From Rhynchopus sp. YZ270_cl-10 (taxonomy: Eukaryota; Euglenozoa; Diplonemea; Diplonemida; Diplonemidae), in NCBI GenBank assembly GCA_964035575.1, contig OZ037839.1, forward strand, positions 1,501,220 to 1,565,219: 64,000 nt of DNA, read 5' to 3'. The translations under genes and the position numbers were made by a program. A model generated the notes under the pieces. That model was not told the origin of the DNA and ran no database searches. It saw nothing but the letters and a program-made list of their open reading frames with translations. Of this stretch, positions 10,026 to 21,895 are shown in pieces; within the stretch, counting starts at the first letter, position 1; every line of letters starts with the position of its first letter.

Positions 10026-12000
10026 TAATTTGTTCTCTTGAAATGTGTAATTTCAAGTTTTCTAGAAAAAAATAGCAACTGATCCTACAAGGGTTGAAGG
10101 AAGGTGTGTGGAAAACAACAATAACAAAACAAGGAATTGCTAAGAAAAAAAACGAGGTGTGCTGTGGGAAACCCCGCGCGATTTTCGAAACCAACATAGC
10201 ATCCTGGCGCTTTGCTGGGTGGTGCTGATGCGCCTGGTGTGATCGACGACAGTTAGTCGTCTGTGTTCCTTGCACACTCCTCCTCCGGCGACGATGAGTG
10301 GGAGGCTGTGGACGACAACGAGCTGGAACATGCCGACCATCCATCGAGCAAATGGTGCTGGACGAAGAGGAGTCTGAGGATGACAGCCCCCGTTCTTGAA
10401 CGTTTCAAGTGCAGGCGTCCCAGTGGTTGTGGCAGCGTTTGCATACCTGCAGAAGAGCAGAGTGTAGATTATTTCTACAGGGCGGTGTTCAGGAGTGTGG
10501 GTCCTCCCATAACCACAGCACACCCCGTTTTTTTTCCGATAGCAATTACTTGTTTTTTTTTGTTTTTTTCTTTCTTCCCAAATACCACCAATCAATCATT
10601 CGGAAAGAAATAAAACAACACTGCTTTTTGCGGAGCGACATCCATTTCCCCCCCTTCCTTTTTATTTTATTTCAGTGCAAACCAGGCTAAGTAGGCCTCG
10701 CTAAAAGACCGGATAAAAAAAAAATACTCCAGCGTGACTGAGGTGTACTTTAACGTAATTCTTAGTACACCCCACGGGCCACGCCTCAGATCTATTTTTT
10801 CGAACTTCCTCCTTCGCCCATTTTTTGGCAAGCCTCGTTTGTGTTGTTGTATTATAAAAAAACTCTCCATTCAACCTTGATTGTATGAGTTCCCCTTAGC
10901 CCCCTTCTTTTGGGGTGACATCAAAATGGGTCATACAGTGGAGCTCAAACCAGAGCTCTGTATTGACACGCATCTACACTTCACGCTTATCAAAGATGGA
11001 GTCTTTTGCCGTACAAAAGCACAGCGTAGAAAAGACTATATGCACACCTTGCTGCATCGTCTCCTCTACTGAAGTTGAACTGCACGGTGTTAGGTTCGGG
11101 TCAGGCAAATCCTACCTGGACCTGACAAAAAAAGCCCGTGTAGGCGCAAGAGGCCTTCAGACTCATCTTTTGCCAACCTTTTTCTCACCCCCTTTATCGA
11201 ATTGTTTTTTTTTTAAAACGCCTTCTAAACCCTGGTGTGTATGGGCAGAGGAAGGCCCATGCACCATTTTTTAAATATTTGAATGCCTTCTTTGAAAGGA
11301 ACTAAAACGACGGATGGTGCCCGATAAGCTTTTTTTTTGTTTACACCACACCCCATTTTTTTTCTTCTCCACCCAACAGACTTCAGTGAAGAAAAATAGT
11401 GCAGCTATCCTCGGATGTCTACACTAAATACAACTTAAGACAATAAGCTTGCGGAGCGATAAACGGGAAAAAAAATTTCCCCCCCCTTTTTTTTTTCGTT
11501 TTCTTCTTTTAATTATGTTTAAACTTTCACAGATAGATGTTGTGGGAGGCAGTCATCTGTTTTAGTTTTCTTTGTTTTTATCATCCTGTCAATGTTTCTA
11601 TTTTATTTGCTTTTTTATGTCCTGGGTCCACAAGAAAAATCTTCAAAATGTTACCCTCTGACGTGTCTACTATTGTACCAACTTGGAACTGACTTCTGCC
11701 CAGTGCCCAGGTGGCACGGTGTGGGGGAAAAGAAAAAAGAAAACGTTAATACAAGCATAGCTAATAAATAGGGCCGGTTTATGGGCCTAAGTTTTATCAG
11801 GAATAGGCTAATATTTTATTAGCCTGTTTTTGTGTATTTTTTCCCCCCTGATTTATTGGTCAGTAGTAGACCCCAAAAAAGGCAAAACAAGAGCACAAAA
11901 AAAAACTTCATAAAACCCCAGTCAAACCCCTTCTTTGATGTACGCTAACCACCCCCCACCCCCACACCCACCCCCAAGAAAATACTCCAAAAAAAAAGGA

Positions 12001-12070
12001 CAGTGGAGATTGCACAAACTGTGGCAACACAACCGAGGCAACCTACACTGCTCCAAAAATTTATCAAAAA
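12001..12070 (+). repeat. Dispersed motif B, copy 1
   Basis: The segment starting CAGTGGAGATTGCACAAACT and running through GTGGCAACACAACCGAGGCA then CTCCAAAAATTTATC recurs at 38584-38650 and, more divergent, at 31761-31810. TTGCACAAACTGTGGCAA can form a small hairpin. It may be a structured RNA element or a relic of a coding sequence (one frame keeps QHNRGN in two copies); I cannot decide which. Confidence 0.5.
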
Positions 12071-12501
12071 AAAACAAAAGGAAAGAAGAGGCAAGAGAAG
12101 GTTTTTGTGTTTTGCGGTTTCACCACCCGACACATCAAAAGCCATCTACTCTCAAAGGAATTGAATACCAATGAACACAAAACTCAAGTTGTAGAGCCTT
12201 GCGCGTCCCTGGTACCAATTGATATTGGTGCCTCCTCCAAATACCCTCCCCCTTTTTTCTTCTCACAGAATGTGCAAAGAAATGCAAAAAAAAAATGTAT
12301 TTTTTTGACTCTTTTTTTACTGTATTTTTGTGATTTTATTTTGAATAATTTTGTGCAATGGGGGTTTTGATAAAACCTTCTTTAGCGCACAAGATTTTTT
12401 TTTTTTTTTTGAAGAGCAAAAATATCATTTTCCAACCACCCTTCCCCCGCTTTTTGTTGTGCTTCGGGCTTTATGCTATTTTGTTTTTTTTGTTCCAAAT
12501 G

Positions 12502-12557
12502 TATAGTGGAGTGCATCCTCGGGTGTCACAACACTCATACAACCAAGTTTTCAAGAA
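12502..12557 (+). repeat. Dispersed motif A copy (TATAGTGGAG...CTCGGGTGTC)
   Basis: Matches the copies at 14752-14813 and 31695-31745 over TATAGTGGAG, CATCCTCGGGTGTC and ACCAAGT.TTCA. In the best copy the flanks TAGTG and CACTA can pair, giving a stem-loop. Confidence 0.55.
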
Positions 12558-14680
12558 AACAGAGCTTAGGGAATTGTAGCAAAACAGAGAGAATCAAAAA
12601 AAAAAATCTTTTTTTTTTCCAAACCTTTCAAACCTCCCTCCTCCCTACCCCCAAACGAGACATCCTGTCTCTCACTCTACATATCAAAAAAATGAAAAAA
12701 AAAAAAAATGAAAAAAATGAAAAAAATGAAAAAAAAAAGCAGCGACAATGTGTTGTAATAAAAAGTAGTTTCATAAGGCTGAGGATTATCTGCATATTTT
12801 AGGCCTCAAAAGAGGTTTCCTCTTCACGGCCAAGGTATCCAGGAGTGTATTGCAGTAATAAAAAATATCACCACAGAATATTTATTACACACTTTACGCA
12901 CAAACAAAAAAATCATTCGGCTTTTGAGAGACTCTTATGTTTTTTTGTACAACACTCAATCTCATTATCTGCACAAAGTTTTAAAAAAAAAAGTTTGGGT
13001 ACATTTTAGTGCATCCCTCTTGTACCTTCTATTTAGTAGAATGGTATATGAAACATTTTTTTTTTTTTTTTGTACAGAACCAGGTCCTCGCACAGGGTTG
13101 ACTTTGTCGGATTGCTGCAAAAAGATGATGGCGATGTAGGACTCTCAAATTTTAGTAACATTTTTTTTTTCTCCCCCTGTCCCCCTGTCCCCTTCTCCCT
13201 CTCTTCCTCCCCTTCTCTTACAAATGAATGACTGCTAATTTTTTTTTATGTATTTTCTGATAAATTTTTTTAAAGCTGTCGGAATACAGAATATGATTAT
13301 CGCCTATTTTGTGTTTCTGATGGGGGGGGGTTTTTTTTTGAGAAAATATGGCATTTTTTTGCATAAAATTGTCAACAAAATTTTATAAAAAAGCTACGTT
13401 CCTTGAAGTAGTGACGATTTTATCGACAAAATCGAAGAAGGAAAAAAAAAATTCATCAGAAATACACAGAACGGCAGCCCAACCATTATCACCCTTCCTC
13501 CCCACCCTCTCTCACTCTGTGTCTGTCAATCCTCGACAGAGTGCAGTCACTTCTTTTATCGCAACGATCTGATTGCGGCGGTCAAAATGGTCAAGTGGTC
13601 AAAGGACCTCTTCTCCCCCTTCCTTTTCGTTAGGTGAGGATCTTCTCAACTCTTCTCAAATATTTTTTTTTTCTTTTCTTTTCTTGCTGACATTTCTATA
13701 AAGTGTCTGCGCAAATTTTATTATTTCTCTTTTTGTTGCCGAATATTAAAAAAACTACATCGTGTTATGACATTTAGTGAGTTTCTGCCAAACAAAAAAA
13801 CAATATGACAGTGAAATTTGCACACTATTCCAACAATTTTTGTCAAAAAAATAAAAATAAAAATAAAGTTGCCCTTCATCATCCTCGGTTTGAATCAATT
13901 TTGGATCAGGATTTTTTAAAAAAGGAAGGGAAAAATTGATAAAAAAAAAACAACAAGCATACAAAATATAAATGACTTTTTCAGGGGAAAGTGGATTGTG
14001 CACTGAATCGCAACGACACTGTTCCATCAATTTATCAAAAAAATAGGGAGGAAAAAAACTGTGTTATTTCCTTCCGTACAAAGCTTCAGTCGACATTGAG
14101 TACAGATCTTCATATCAATCGGTGTGAAGTGATTGTCGAAACAACACTTATACGGATCAGCGACACAACAATTATTCAAAAAAAAAAAAAAAAATCCGGC
14201 AAAAAAGAAGAAATTTTTGAAAAGGAAAAGGAAAAAAGAAAAGAAACGAGATTACGAGAGAAGGTAAGGGGGACTGTGGGTTGTCCTTTATCAATTGCCG
14301 CTTTTTAGTATGGCCGACGGACCAACGCAAATTACCGAAAAAGAAACAAAAAAAAAGACCCTCAAAAACCCCCCTTTTTCCACTTTTTCAAACAGAGTGA
14401 AGCATTCATTTTTCCTTTCAAGATTTGAATACCTACCAAAAGTGTAGCGCCCCATCACACAGGAGGACTCATCACCCTCCATCTTTAATGATTCCCATTC
14501 ATCTTACCGAGAAGAATCGGGAAAGTAGCACCTATCAGATACAAACCTCGAAATGAATTATAGCACCACCATGGGTTTTTGGTCCACACAGTGCACCAGG
14601 GTCATCACCCCCTTTTTTTACCCCACCACCCTCACCCCAAAACCACAGCAAAACCTGGGTACACAAAAATCCACCCCAAC

Positions 14681-14722
14681 TCTCTCTCTCTCCCTCCCTC
14701 CCTCCCTCCCCCCCCCAAGCAG
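14681..14722 (+). promoter_or_regulatory. Polypyrimidine tract and AG ahead of the PI3K gene
   Basis: About 36 consecutive C/T residues are followed by AAGCAG. In trans-splicing organisms such a tract plus AG upstream of an ATG marks the spliced-leader acceptor. The same arrangement (pyrimidine run, then AG, then ATG) is seen upstream of the LRR genes. No leader RNA gene was found, so this role is inferred. Confidence 0.4.
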
Positions 14723-14751
14723 AACACAAAACCGTCGTATAGTGGTGGTAG

Positions 14752-14813
14752 TATAGTGGAGCTCATCCTCGGGTGTCTACACTAATTCTACACTAATACA
14801 ACCAAGTGTTCAC
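14752..14813 (+). repeat. Dispersed motif A, best-preserved copy, upstream of the PI3K start
   Basis: TATAGTGGAGCTCATCCTCG is followed by GGTGTCTACACTAAT, a short repeated CTACACTAAT, then ACAACCAAGTGTTCA. Pairing of TAGTG with CACTA and of GTG with CAC would give a compact hairpin. It ends 48 bp before the ATG, so it could lie in the 5' UTR. Confidence 0.55.
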
Positions 14814-14861
14814 AAAAACCATTTTTTTTTCAAACCCCCTCTCTCGCCCCTATATGACACA

Positions 14862-17800
14862 ATGCTCGCCTCCCCGCAGGAGGTGAAGAAAGCGGGGTCG
14901 TTCGCTGAGAAGTGGGATCCCGAGGATGAGTTGGGGGAGGTGTCTTTGGAGGAGGAGCTCGTCATCTTCAAGGCACAGGAGGAGGCGAAGGCACGGCAGC
15001 GGAAGAGCAGAGTCCAACGCATCGAGGTCCGGCAATGGCGAGACAAAGAGCACATCGAAGGCATCCTCAACCAGCCTCTCCTTCCTGTGGACGTTCAAAC
15101 CGAGCTGGCAACTACAACCCAACTCATCCATGAAGGAATCCTACGGAACATGAAAGGCGACGAAAAAAGCGGTCTTTGGTGGTCCTCAGAGGGAGAGGAA
15201 GTGGTAGATTTTCGCCGATTAATGCAGTTTTCCGCCCACGTTGACGAACAGGAATGGTTAAAACGGCACCCAAACTGTACACTAGAGGAAGCACTATCGA
15301 TTTCGCCACTTCCCCGCTTCGTTGCCGCCTCACTTCCTTCAGCTCAAGAAGCGAATATCCCTGCAGAGTTTGACCTAACCCTAGAAGCCTCTACCACACA
15401 CACACTCCGCTTCGCAACAATCCTCGATGCAGATGCCGTCATATCCGCTGCTCTTCGTTCGGCCCAACCTGACCTCGCATCGCGATACGTTCTCAAAGTG
15501 GTAGGCAAACGTGATTACATTTGGGGGTCAACCCGCATGGTGGATTTTACGTATATCAGAAAATGCGTCTTAGGTGGCATTCTCCCTGTGCTTTCCTTGG
15601 TTGAGGTGTCGGAGGAAGAGTGTGATGAGTCGTTGCTGCGTTATACCTTTCGTGACGTAAGCGAGGTGAAGGTGAGCTCCAGCTTTACCGGGAACGTTCA
15701 AGAGACGAAGGAGAGGACAGATGGAGCGAAACCTGCATTGCGTTATATCGATGACGCTGATTCTCATTTGTACGCGGAATACCACTCCTATGATATGAAC
15801 ACTGATATCGAGGTGTCCGTTGAGTCGCTCTCGTGTATATGCTTACCACGCCACCTCGCGAAGGAGGGAGAGGAGGGGCGTGCTATGTATGTCTCGATCG
15901 TAGGTCAAATCTTTCATGGAACGGAAGGCTTAACCAAACCGATTGCGACCCCATGGAGAGTGGTAAATGACATAGGCGCAGAGTCTCTTTCCAACGCAGT
16001 GTGGGGAGGCGATATAGGCACCCTTCGCTTCCCCTTTAAGCTGTGCAATCTGCCGAGGGATGGGAGGCTGTGTTTTTCTGCTGCAGCGAGTTTTGATAAA
16101 TCGTTTGTGACAAAAACAAAGGAAAACCTTGCGTGGGATGCGTCAAGCCTGTTGGAGAGCGAAGATGACAAAGAGGATGAAGGGAGTACATTGTTTTACC
16201 TTGGGTGGGTGAATCTGCAGTTTTTTGACCATGTAGGGTGTCTTCAATCTGGAAAAAAAGCTTTAAAAATGTGGCTAGGTGAGCAGGCAAATCCTATAGG
16301 AGTAGTTTCCACGCCAAAGAAAGAGAGTCATTTGGCTTTGGGAATTCGTTTACAACAATTCGCAAAACCGGTTCAATTTGAGTATGGAGAGGCCCCAGCG
16401 TATCTTCGAGAAGCATTAGTCGAAAAACACAAACAACGCATGAACGCCCTAGAACCGCATCTCCGCAAGAATGTGGTGAACCAAATCCGTCAGGTCCGTT
16501 CGGTGATTCAAAAGGACCCGTTGTATAGGTTGACAGATGTGGATAAAATACTGTTGTGGCAGTTTCGTGGAGATTTGATCGAAAACCCGCACGCACTATC
16601 AAAATTTTTGCAGGCAATAGAGTGGTCATCACCGGCTGCGGTGCAGGACTGCATCTCCCTTCTATTTAACGAAGACAAAGCGGAGCGGTGGTCCCTCCCT
16701 CCGGCAGGCGAAGAGCTGCTAGCCTTAGAGCTTCTCGACGCACGCTACGCCAACTCTAAAGTGCGTGAGTACGCTCTCTCCATTCTCGACCGTCTTCCCG
16801 ATCCTCTCCTGCAGCAATGCATTCTCCAGCTTGTACAGGTCTTGAAATACGAGCCGTATCATTATTCAGCACTTAGCAGGTTTTTGCTGAAAAGGTCTGT
16901 GAATAGTCCGCATTTAGTAGGGCATGCAGTGTTTTGGCATTTAAAAGCGGAGATGGGGTCTTCAGCAGTCCAGGAAAGACATGGTTTGTTGGTGGAGGAA
17001 ATGTTGCGTCGTGTGCCAGTTCCGGTTCGACGCGGATTTGAAAAGCAAGATGCCTTAGTAGAAGTAATGCTAAAAATCGCAATCGACATCAAAAAGACGA
17101 AGCAAAAAGACCGCAACCCAGCCCTCCGTGTTGAGCTTGAAAAGGTGCAGAAAATTTTGTCGGACGATATCAAATTCACACTGCCTCTCGACCCACGGAT
17201 GGAATGCTCTGGTCTCAAGGTCGAAAAATGCAAGGTAATGGACTCCAAAAAGCTTCCCCTCTGGCTCGTTTTCAAGAACGCCGACCCCCAGGGGGCACCG
17301 ATTTACGTTATTTTCAAGGCGGGCGATGATTTAAGGCAGGATCTCTTAACATTACAGATCATAACAATGATGGACACAATGTGGAAGGCGCAGGGAATGG
17401 ATCTGCGTATGTCCCCTTATGGGTGTGTGGCATGCGACGACGGGGTTGGGATGATCGAGGTAGTGCTGAACAGCGAAACCATCGCAAATATTACGAAAAA
17501 GAGCGGCGGCGCCTCGATGGCATTTAAAGAGGAGCCGATGACCAACTGGCTGCGCAAACAGGACTGCAATCGCTCGCCGGAAGGGATCAAAAAATGCATG
17601 TACAACTTCATCTACTCCTGCAGCGGGTATTGCGTGGCAACGTACATTTTGGGGATTGGAGACCGTCACAACGACAATATCATGCTGCAAGAGGATGGAA
17701 CTCTTTTTCACATCGATTTTGGCCACTTTCTTGGCAACTTTAAAGCAAAATTTGGGATCAAAAGAGAAACGTCACCCTTTGTGTTCACTCCAATGTACGC

Positions 17801-18101
17801 CTATGTGCTAGGAGGGGAAAAAAGCGGGGTATACAAACACTTTGTCTCAGTAGCATGCGATGCGTACAACATAGTGAGGAAGAGCTCGCACATCATTGTC
17901 AGTCTCTTTGCGCTGATGCTGTCAACAGGGATCCCGGAGCTGGAGAAGCCGGATGACATAGAATGGTTGCAGAAGGTGCTTCTCGTGGGTGAGGACGACA
18001 ACAACGCGAGAGGCCATTACGAAGACAGAATACGTGAGTCGCTTGCGAACAAACGGATTCTACTGAATGACTACATCCATATCCGTGTACATTCCAAGTA
18101 G
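14862..18101 (+). CDS. Class I phosphoinositide 3-kinase catalytic subunit (p110-like)
   Basis: Predicted lipid kinase phosphorylating the 3-position of phosphoinositides at membranes. The 1079-residue frame is uninterrupted. Domains in order: Ras-binding domain at about 180-250 (RYVLKVVGKRDYIWG, then FTYIRKC), C2 domain about 315-475, helical PIK domain about 535-715, kinase domain about 790-1070. The kinase shows the ATP-binding Lys in IYVIFKAGDDLRQD (K819), the catalytic loop GIGDRHNDN (D934 to N939), the IDFG metal motif (D952), and an activation loop KFGIKRETSPFVFT. The Ras-binding domain and the KFGIKRE activation loop indicate class I rather than the Vps34 class III type. No adaptor-binding domain is clear at the N-terminus. 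The first ATG follows a pyrimidine-rich leader. A nested transposon block begins 464 bp after the stop. Confidence 0.95.
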   Translation: MLASPQEVKKAGSFAEKWDPEDELGEVSLEEELVIFKAQEEAKARQRKSRVQRIEVRQWRDKEHIEGILNQPLLPVDVQTELATTTQLIHEGILRNMKGDEKSGLWWSSEGEEVVDFRRLMQFSAHVDEQEWLKRHPNCTLEEALSISPLPRFVAASLPSAQEANIPAEFDLTLEASTTHTLRFATILDADAVISAALRSAQPDLASRYVLKVVGKRDYIWGSTRMVDFTYIRKCVLGGILPVLSLVEVSEEECDESLLRYTFRDVSEVKVSSSFTGNVQETKERTDGAKPALRYIDDADSHLYAEYHSYDMNTDIEVSVESLSCICLPRHLAKEGEEGRAMYVSIVGQIFHGTEGLTKPIATPWRVVNDIGAESLSNAVWGGDIGTLRFPFKLCNLPRDGRLCFSAAASFDKSFVTKTKENLAWDASSLLESEDDKEDEGSTLFYLGWVNLQFFDHVGCLQSGKKALKMWLGEQANPIGVVSTPKKESHLALGIRLQQFAKPVQFEYGEAPAYLREALVEKHKQRMNALEPHLRKNVVNQIRQVRSVIQKDPLYRLTDVDKILLWQFRGDLIENPHALSKFLQAIEWSSPAAVQDCISLLFNEDKAERWSLPPAGEELLALELLDARYANSKVREYALSILDRLPDPLLQQCILQLVQVLKYEPYHYSALSRFLLKRSVNSPHLVGHAVFWHLKAEMGSSAVQERHGLLVEEMLRRVPVPVRRGFEKQDALVEVMLKIAIDIKKTKQKDRNPALRVELEKVQKILSDDIKFTLPLDPRMECSGLKVEKCKVMDSKKLPLWLVFKNADPQGAPIYVIFKAGDDLRQDLLTLQIITMMDTMWKAQGMDLRMSPYGCVACDDGVGMIEVVLNSETIANITKKSGGASMAFKEEPMTNWLRKQDCNRSPEGIKKCMYNFIYSCSGYCVATYILGIGDRHNDNIMLQEDGTLFHIDFGHFLGNFKAKFGIKRETSPFVFTPMYAYVLGGEKSGVYKHFVSVACDAYNIVRKSSHIIVSLFALMLSTGIPELEKPDDIEWLQKVLLVGEDDNNARGHYEDRIRESLANKRILLNDYIHIRVHSK

Positions 18102-18557
18102 CTTCTTTTCACCACTTCATAACCTCGTTTTTACCCAAATGTACGGCGATGCGAGAAGGTGAATACATTATGAGAGATTTACAGTTTTCTGCACTTTTTC
18201 TTTCTGATGTAAAACGAAATAGATTGTAGGACTGCATGGTTTGGGTGCCTACCCCCGGTACAGCCGGTCATTTGTACCAAAGGTACACGGTTCACGAGAG
18301 GGCTGTTGTATTTCAAGTCAACTTTTGTGTTTCTCGCTGCCTGGCAGATCAAACCATTTTACTAATGCCGGGGGGCGAGGGGAGGAGGAGGAGGGGTTTA
18401 CACGGTGTACCCTGTCACGCAAAAAGGTACACTGTCATGAGAGAGGGCTTTCTTTTTTTTTTGTATTTCAACAATTTGTTTTGGGTGAGAGGGGGTGGTG
18501 ATGCAAAGAAAACGCTGATGCATTGTTTTGACATTTTTTATTTTTGTTTTATTTTAT
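18102..18557. other. 3' flank of the PI3K gene
   Basis: Contains two related blocks (18280-18325 and 18425-18477): AGGTACAC, then GAGAGGG, then TTGTATTTCAA. Similar wording (GAGGCTTGTATTTCATGTCAA) recurs at 31091-31116, after the formin gene, so this may be a shared 3' UTR or processing element. No gene. Confidence 0.45.
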
Positions 18558-18832
18558 TTTTGACCCAGGGTCCTCAACCGTAGACAAAGTCTGGCCACAG
18601 ATTTGTCTAAGTTAAAAAAAAAGGCTAAAAAAAAATTTTCGCGCTCCGCGCGAAAAGGTCCTGTACAAAGCTAAAAATTGGGGGCTTTTTTTTTTTGTGT
18701 TGCTTTTTCGAAACTCGTTAAGCGGTCTTTTCATTTCAATAGAAGAGTTCGACAAATGAACAATCACACCCCACCCCACCCCTTCGCCCCACCCGTACCC
18801 CTAACCCCATTGTCCCCCCAACCTGATAAGCA

Positions 18833-21679
18833 TCACACAGAAACTCTAACCTTCTTTCTTTTAAAGGCTTCAAAAATCCTTTGGATTTGGTCAGGCGTAA
18901 ATTTATTCTCATTTGTCTCTGCCTGTTTGCACATATGAATGCATAGCAGACTTGAATCCAGCAGTTTGTTTCTGTAGCTATTCTTGACGTACTTCATGCC
19001 GTTGAAGCAGCGCTCGTCTTCAACTGATGTGACGGGGATTGACAACCCAAGCAAAACAAGATCCCTCATAATGGGGTAGGCGTCTCCTGCGGAACTTGTC
19101 AAGAATGTTGCGATCAGGTCCGAAGTGTCCTTTGTTGTAGTTCTCTTCGACAAAACGTCCACCAGGATCCTCCATTCTTTCACAGCTACAGCTTTCTTTG
19201 TCTCCAGACTGTTCAGTTCTGGCGACTCCTCAACGAACGGCGTCGTGTCCACGCTCAGTAACGGCGTTGTTTGAGTGCGCGATATCACAGTATGCTCCGT
19301 CTTGGAGTACTCTGGTCTCCCACGCGTCTTCTCGCCCACAACATCGTACTTTTTGTACTCGAGTGTATGCAGCTCAGTAAATTCCTCGATGAGCTTCTTC
19401 ACCTCGGTGTTGCCGTAGATCGCCAGCCCGTCCGCGTTAGCAGGGAGGTTGCGGATGTCGAATACTGAGAAGCATCTCACAATGTCCATGTTCACGAATC
19501 GTTCACTGAGGCACTTCAGCAGCTCCTTGAGGTATGGCTTGCAGACCGTGTCGTGATGAATCGCAAAGTTCCGACGGGAAAGTTTTGTACCGTGGCATTG
19601 ATTATACCTCGGTACCCATTCTGGGTAGAACGGGAACATGTTCGGGTTGGTTTCAAGCAACGACAATGACGCAACACATTTGTCGATGTGGCTGCAAACG
19701 GTGAGCAGGTTTGTGTTCCTGCTCTGGAGCGACGTCGACAGCACGTTCAACTCGTCCAGGACCACCGTCATGAAGGACAACGTTGCAAAAAAACCGGGCT
19801 CTTTGATGTGCTGCGCGATGAACGGTGCTTCCACGTCGCCGGCCTCTCCAAGCTTGCACAGGGCGCTGTGCACGGCGGGGTACTCCTTGCGGACGGTGCT
19901 GCAACACCTGCCGTTGGTGAGCCACCGGGTGTCACCCGGCTTTGCGATGAGGATGTCACAGTACTCACACAAGTCGCGAAGTTCCTCCAGCATCTCCTCC
20001 AGGGTGTCGAGCTTAATCTTGGATCCCGAAAAAAAAACCCACACCCACCGCAGGCCGTCGAAGAACCGGGTAATCTCCGGCGATTTCCCCTCTGCCGCTG
20101 CTTCTGGGCCACAGAGTGCGAGGGAGTGTGCGTAGCACCAGGTGAAGAGGGCGCCTGGGTTTATGTCTGCACGGATTTGTTGTTGGCAGCCCTTGTTCGA
20201 GGAACGCATTGCCGATGCGCCATCAAACGAGCATCCACTCATCTTCCCGTAGTCGAGCCCGAGCTGGTCTATCCACTTCGTCAGCAACGACGCGTAACCA
20301 GCCCCCGTCTGGTCCTTCAGCTCACCCATCATGATGAGCTTCTCGACGGGGGTGGCACCGACCATGTATCGCACGACGAAGACGAGTTGCTCCTTCTTGC
20401 TGACGTCGCGTGAGCAATCCCCCGACAGGCCCCAGAAACGGGAGGCTTTGACCTGCTTGAGGAGGTCTTCTGTCAACACCTCCGTGATGCAGGACATGAT
20501 CTCTAAGACTGCACCGCAGCTGAGATAGCGTATTTGTTGTCTGAGGTATGCCTCCATGTCGGTGCACTCCAGCTTGTCTGCGAAAAAACTCAGAAACTCC
20601 TCCAAGTTAGAGTGCCCTACACCTTTGCGCGCGAGGAAAACAATAACCTCAATGCATATTTTCAGCATTTTTTGGTTGAACTCGACTTCTTTGTCGCTGT
20701 TGGCGTGCAACGTGTGAAGCACGGTTCCATTGGAAGCCTGCAGAGCGGCAGCCTTCACGAGACGTTGGTGTTTGGGGTCGCCTGCATGCGCAGGGAGGTC
20801 TCTGGCGAGCTTGGTCTTTGCATGAGAGAAAGCACCACAATACAAGCACTTGAACTTGTCTTCACCCACCACCAACCAGGGGGAAAAACGGTTCAAATGG
20901 CCCTGCACCGTGCTCTCCCGCAGACCCATACAACCTTTCTCCTGCGCTTCGCGTTTACGTTTCAGCGTGTTGGTGGAGTCGGTGTTCGCTGGTGCGGTCG
21001 TGGTGTTCGTGAGGTTGGGATTGTTCGTGTTGGAGTGCGTGGGACCTAAGAAGACAACATCGCCGTCAGAAGAGTACTCGTCGACATCATCGATTTCCAT
21101 TGCTGCCTCGGGTTGCTCGGATGCTGCGTTGCGTCTCACTGGCACACATTGCTCCTCCTCCTCTTCTTCGGACGTTGAATCCACGTACTTAACAGCACTC
21201 ACCTGTGGAGCCATCATCACCACACGTTTCTTCACCTTCTTGCCTTGCGACACCTGGCTCTGCACAGACACGGCAGAGGCATCGCTGTCTCCCCCCTTCT
21301 CTGCTTCGTTCATGGCGAACTCATGCGCCTCCGCAACGATCGTCAGGATCGTCTTCCGCTTGCTCCCCTCCCTGTCGTCGTCCGCCAGTTTGGCGCGATC
21401 AAACTCCTTCAACCAGAGTTTGAGCACCTTGTTGGTGTCGTTCTGGTGGTTTTTAAACCCCCTCACCGTCCCCTCCGCCACAAGAAAAAGGTGAAGGGAA
21501 GCGAGCCGGGGTGTCGGACCATCGGGGATGGACTTGTACTTGCCTGAAGACCACAGGTCGTAGTGCGTATCCCCTTTGTTGGGTTCCACCACACGTACCA
21601 CAGGTGCCGCAACAGCTCCCTTCTTGAACATGGACACGATGGTGGGCTGTGCTTTGGAGGTCTTGGCAGTGGCAGGCAT
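18833..21679 (-). CDS. hAT family transposase (948 aa), copy 2
   Basis: Practically identical to the copy at 2584-5430: same zinc finger, D421, D486 and dimerisation region with E889. The one residue difference seen is His for Leu at 915, in the C-terminal dimerisation segment after the catalytic Glu. The reading frame is intact although the element is interrupted 216 bp upstream of its start codon by the MULE. The right terminal repeat is therefore displaced by 7 kb, so mobility is doubtful while the protein could still be made. Confidence 0.93.
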   Translation of the reverse strand: MPATAKTSKAQPTIVSMFKKGAVAAPVVRVVEPNKGDTHYDLWSSGKYKSIPDGPTPRLASLHLFLVAEGTVRGFKNHQNDTNKVLKLWLKEFDRAKLADDDREGSKRKTILTIVAEAHEFAMNEAEKGGDSDASAVSVQSQVSQGKKVKKRVVMMAPQVSAVKYVDSTSEEEEEEQCVPVRRNAASEQPEAAMEIDDVDEYSSDGDVVFLGPTHSNTNNPNLTNTTTAPANTDSTNTLKRKREAQEKGCMGLRESTVQGHLNRFSPWLVVGEDKFKCLYCGAFSHAKTKLARDLPAHAGDPKHQRLVKAAALQASNGTVLHTLHANSDKEVEFNQKMLKICIEVIVFLARKGVGHSNLEEFLSFFADKLECTDMEAYLRQQIRYLSCGAVLEIMSCITEVLTEDLLKQVKASRFWGLSGDCSRDVSKKEQLVFVVRYMVGATPVEKLIMMGELKDQTGAGYASLLTKWIDQLGLDYGKMSGCSFDGASAMRSSNKGCQQQIRADINPGALFTWCYAHSLALCGPEAAAEGKSPEITRFFDGLRWVWVFFSGSKIKLDTLEEMLEELRDLCEYCDILIAKPGDTRWLTNGRCCSTVRKEYPAVHSALCKLGEAGDVEAPFIAQHIKEPGFFATLSFMTVVLDELNVLSTSLQSRNTNLLTVCSHIDKCVASLSLLETNPNMFPFYPEWVPRYNQCHGTKLSRRNFAIHHDTVCKPYLKELLKCLSERFVNMDIVRCFSVFDIRNLPANADGLAIYGNTEVKKLIEEFTELHTLEYKKYDVVGEKTRGRPEYSKTEHTVISRTQTTPLLSVDTTPFVEESPELNSLETKKAVAVKEWRILVDVLSKRTTTKDTSDLIATFLTSSAGDAYPIMRDLVLLGLSIPVTSVEDERCFNGMKYVKNSYRNKLLDSSLLCIHMCKQAETNENKFTPDQIQRIFEAFKRKKVRVSV

Positions 21680-21895
21680 TTTTGCGGATGAGTTTGTTCA
21701 ATTGTAGTTAGTCTGAGGAGGTGGCTTGTGTGGGTGGGTACAATGGGGTCCGCGCAGGTGAGGACTGAGGGAGTCTTGAGGGAACTCATTTTTTTTTTTT
21801 GTTTTCAGTAAAGCTTCTTCTCTTTCAAACCACCCAAAAACCCAAAACCCAGGTTTTGTCTAACTTAGACAAAGCGTTTTTCAAAAAAAAAAAAA

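Larger units (their letters stand above)
10026..14680. other. Gene-poor intergenic DNA with dispersed motifs and possible relics
   Basis: No intact gene recognised. At 10270-10400 the + strand reads an acidic stretch (SSSGDDEWEAVDDNELE) that looks like a coding relic but is not continued. At 10929-11072 a short frame MGHTVELKPELC... is unassigned. Motif copies: TATAGTG type at 11396-11438 and 12502-12557; GTGGAGATTGCAC type at 12003-12070. The rest is poly-A/T. Confidence 0.45.

Noticed and set aside
13991-14308. A 105-codon frame with a basic Lys-rich end
   Set aside because: The Lys run is a translated A-tract and no homology or leader is visible; left unannotated.
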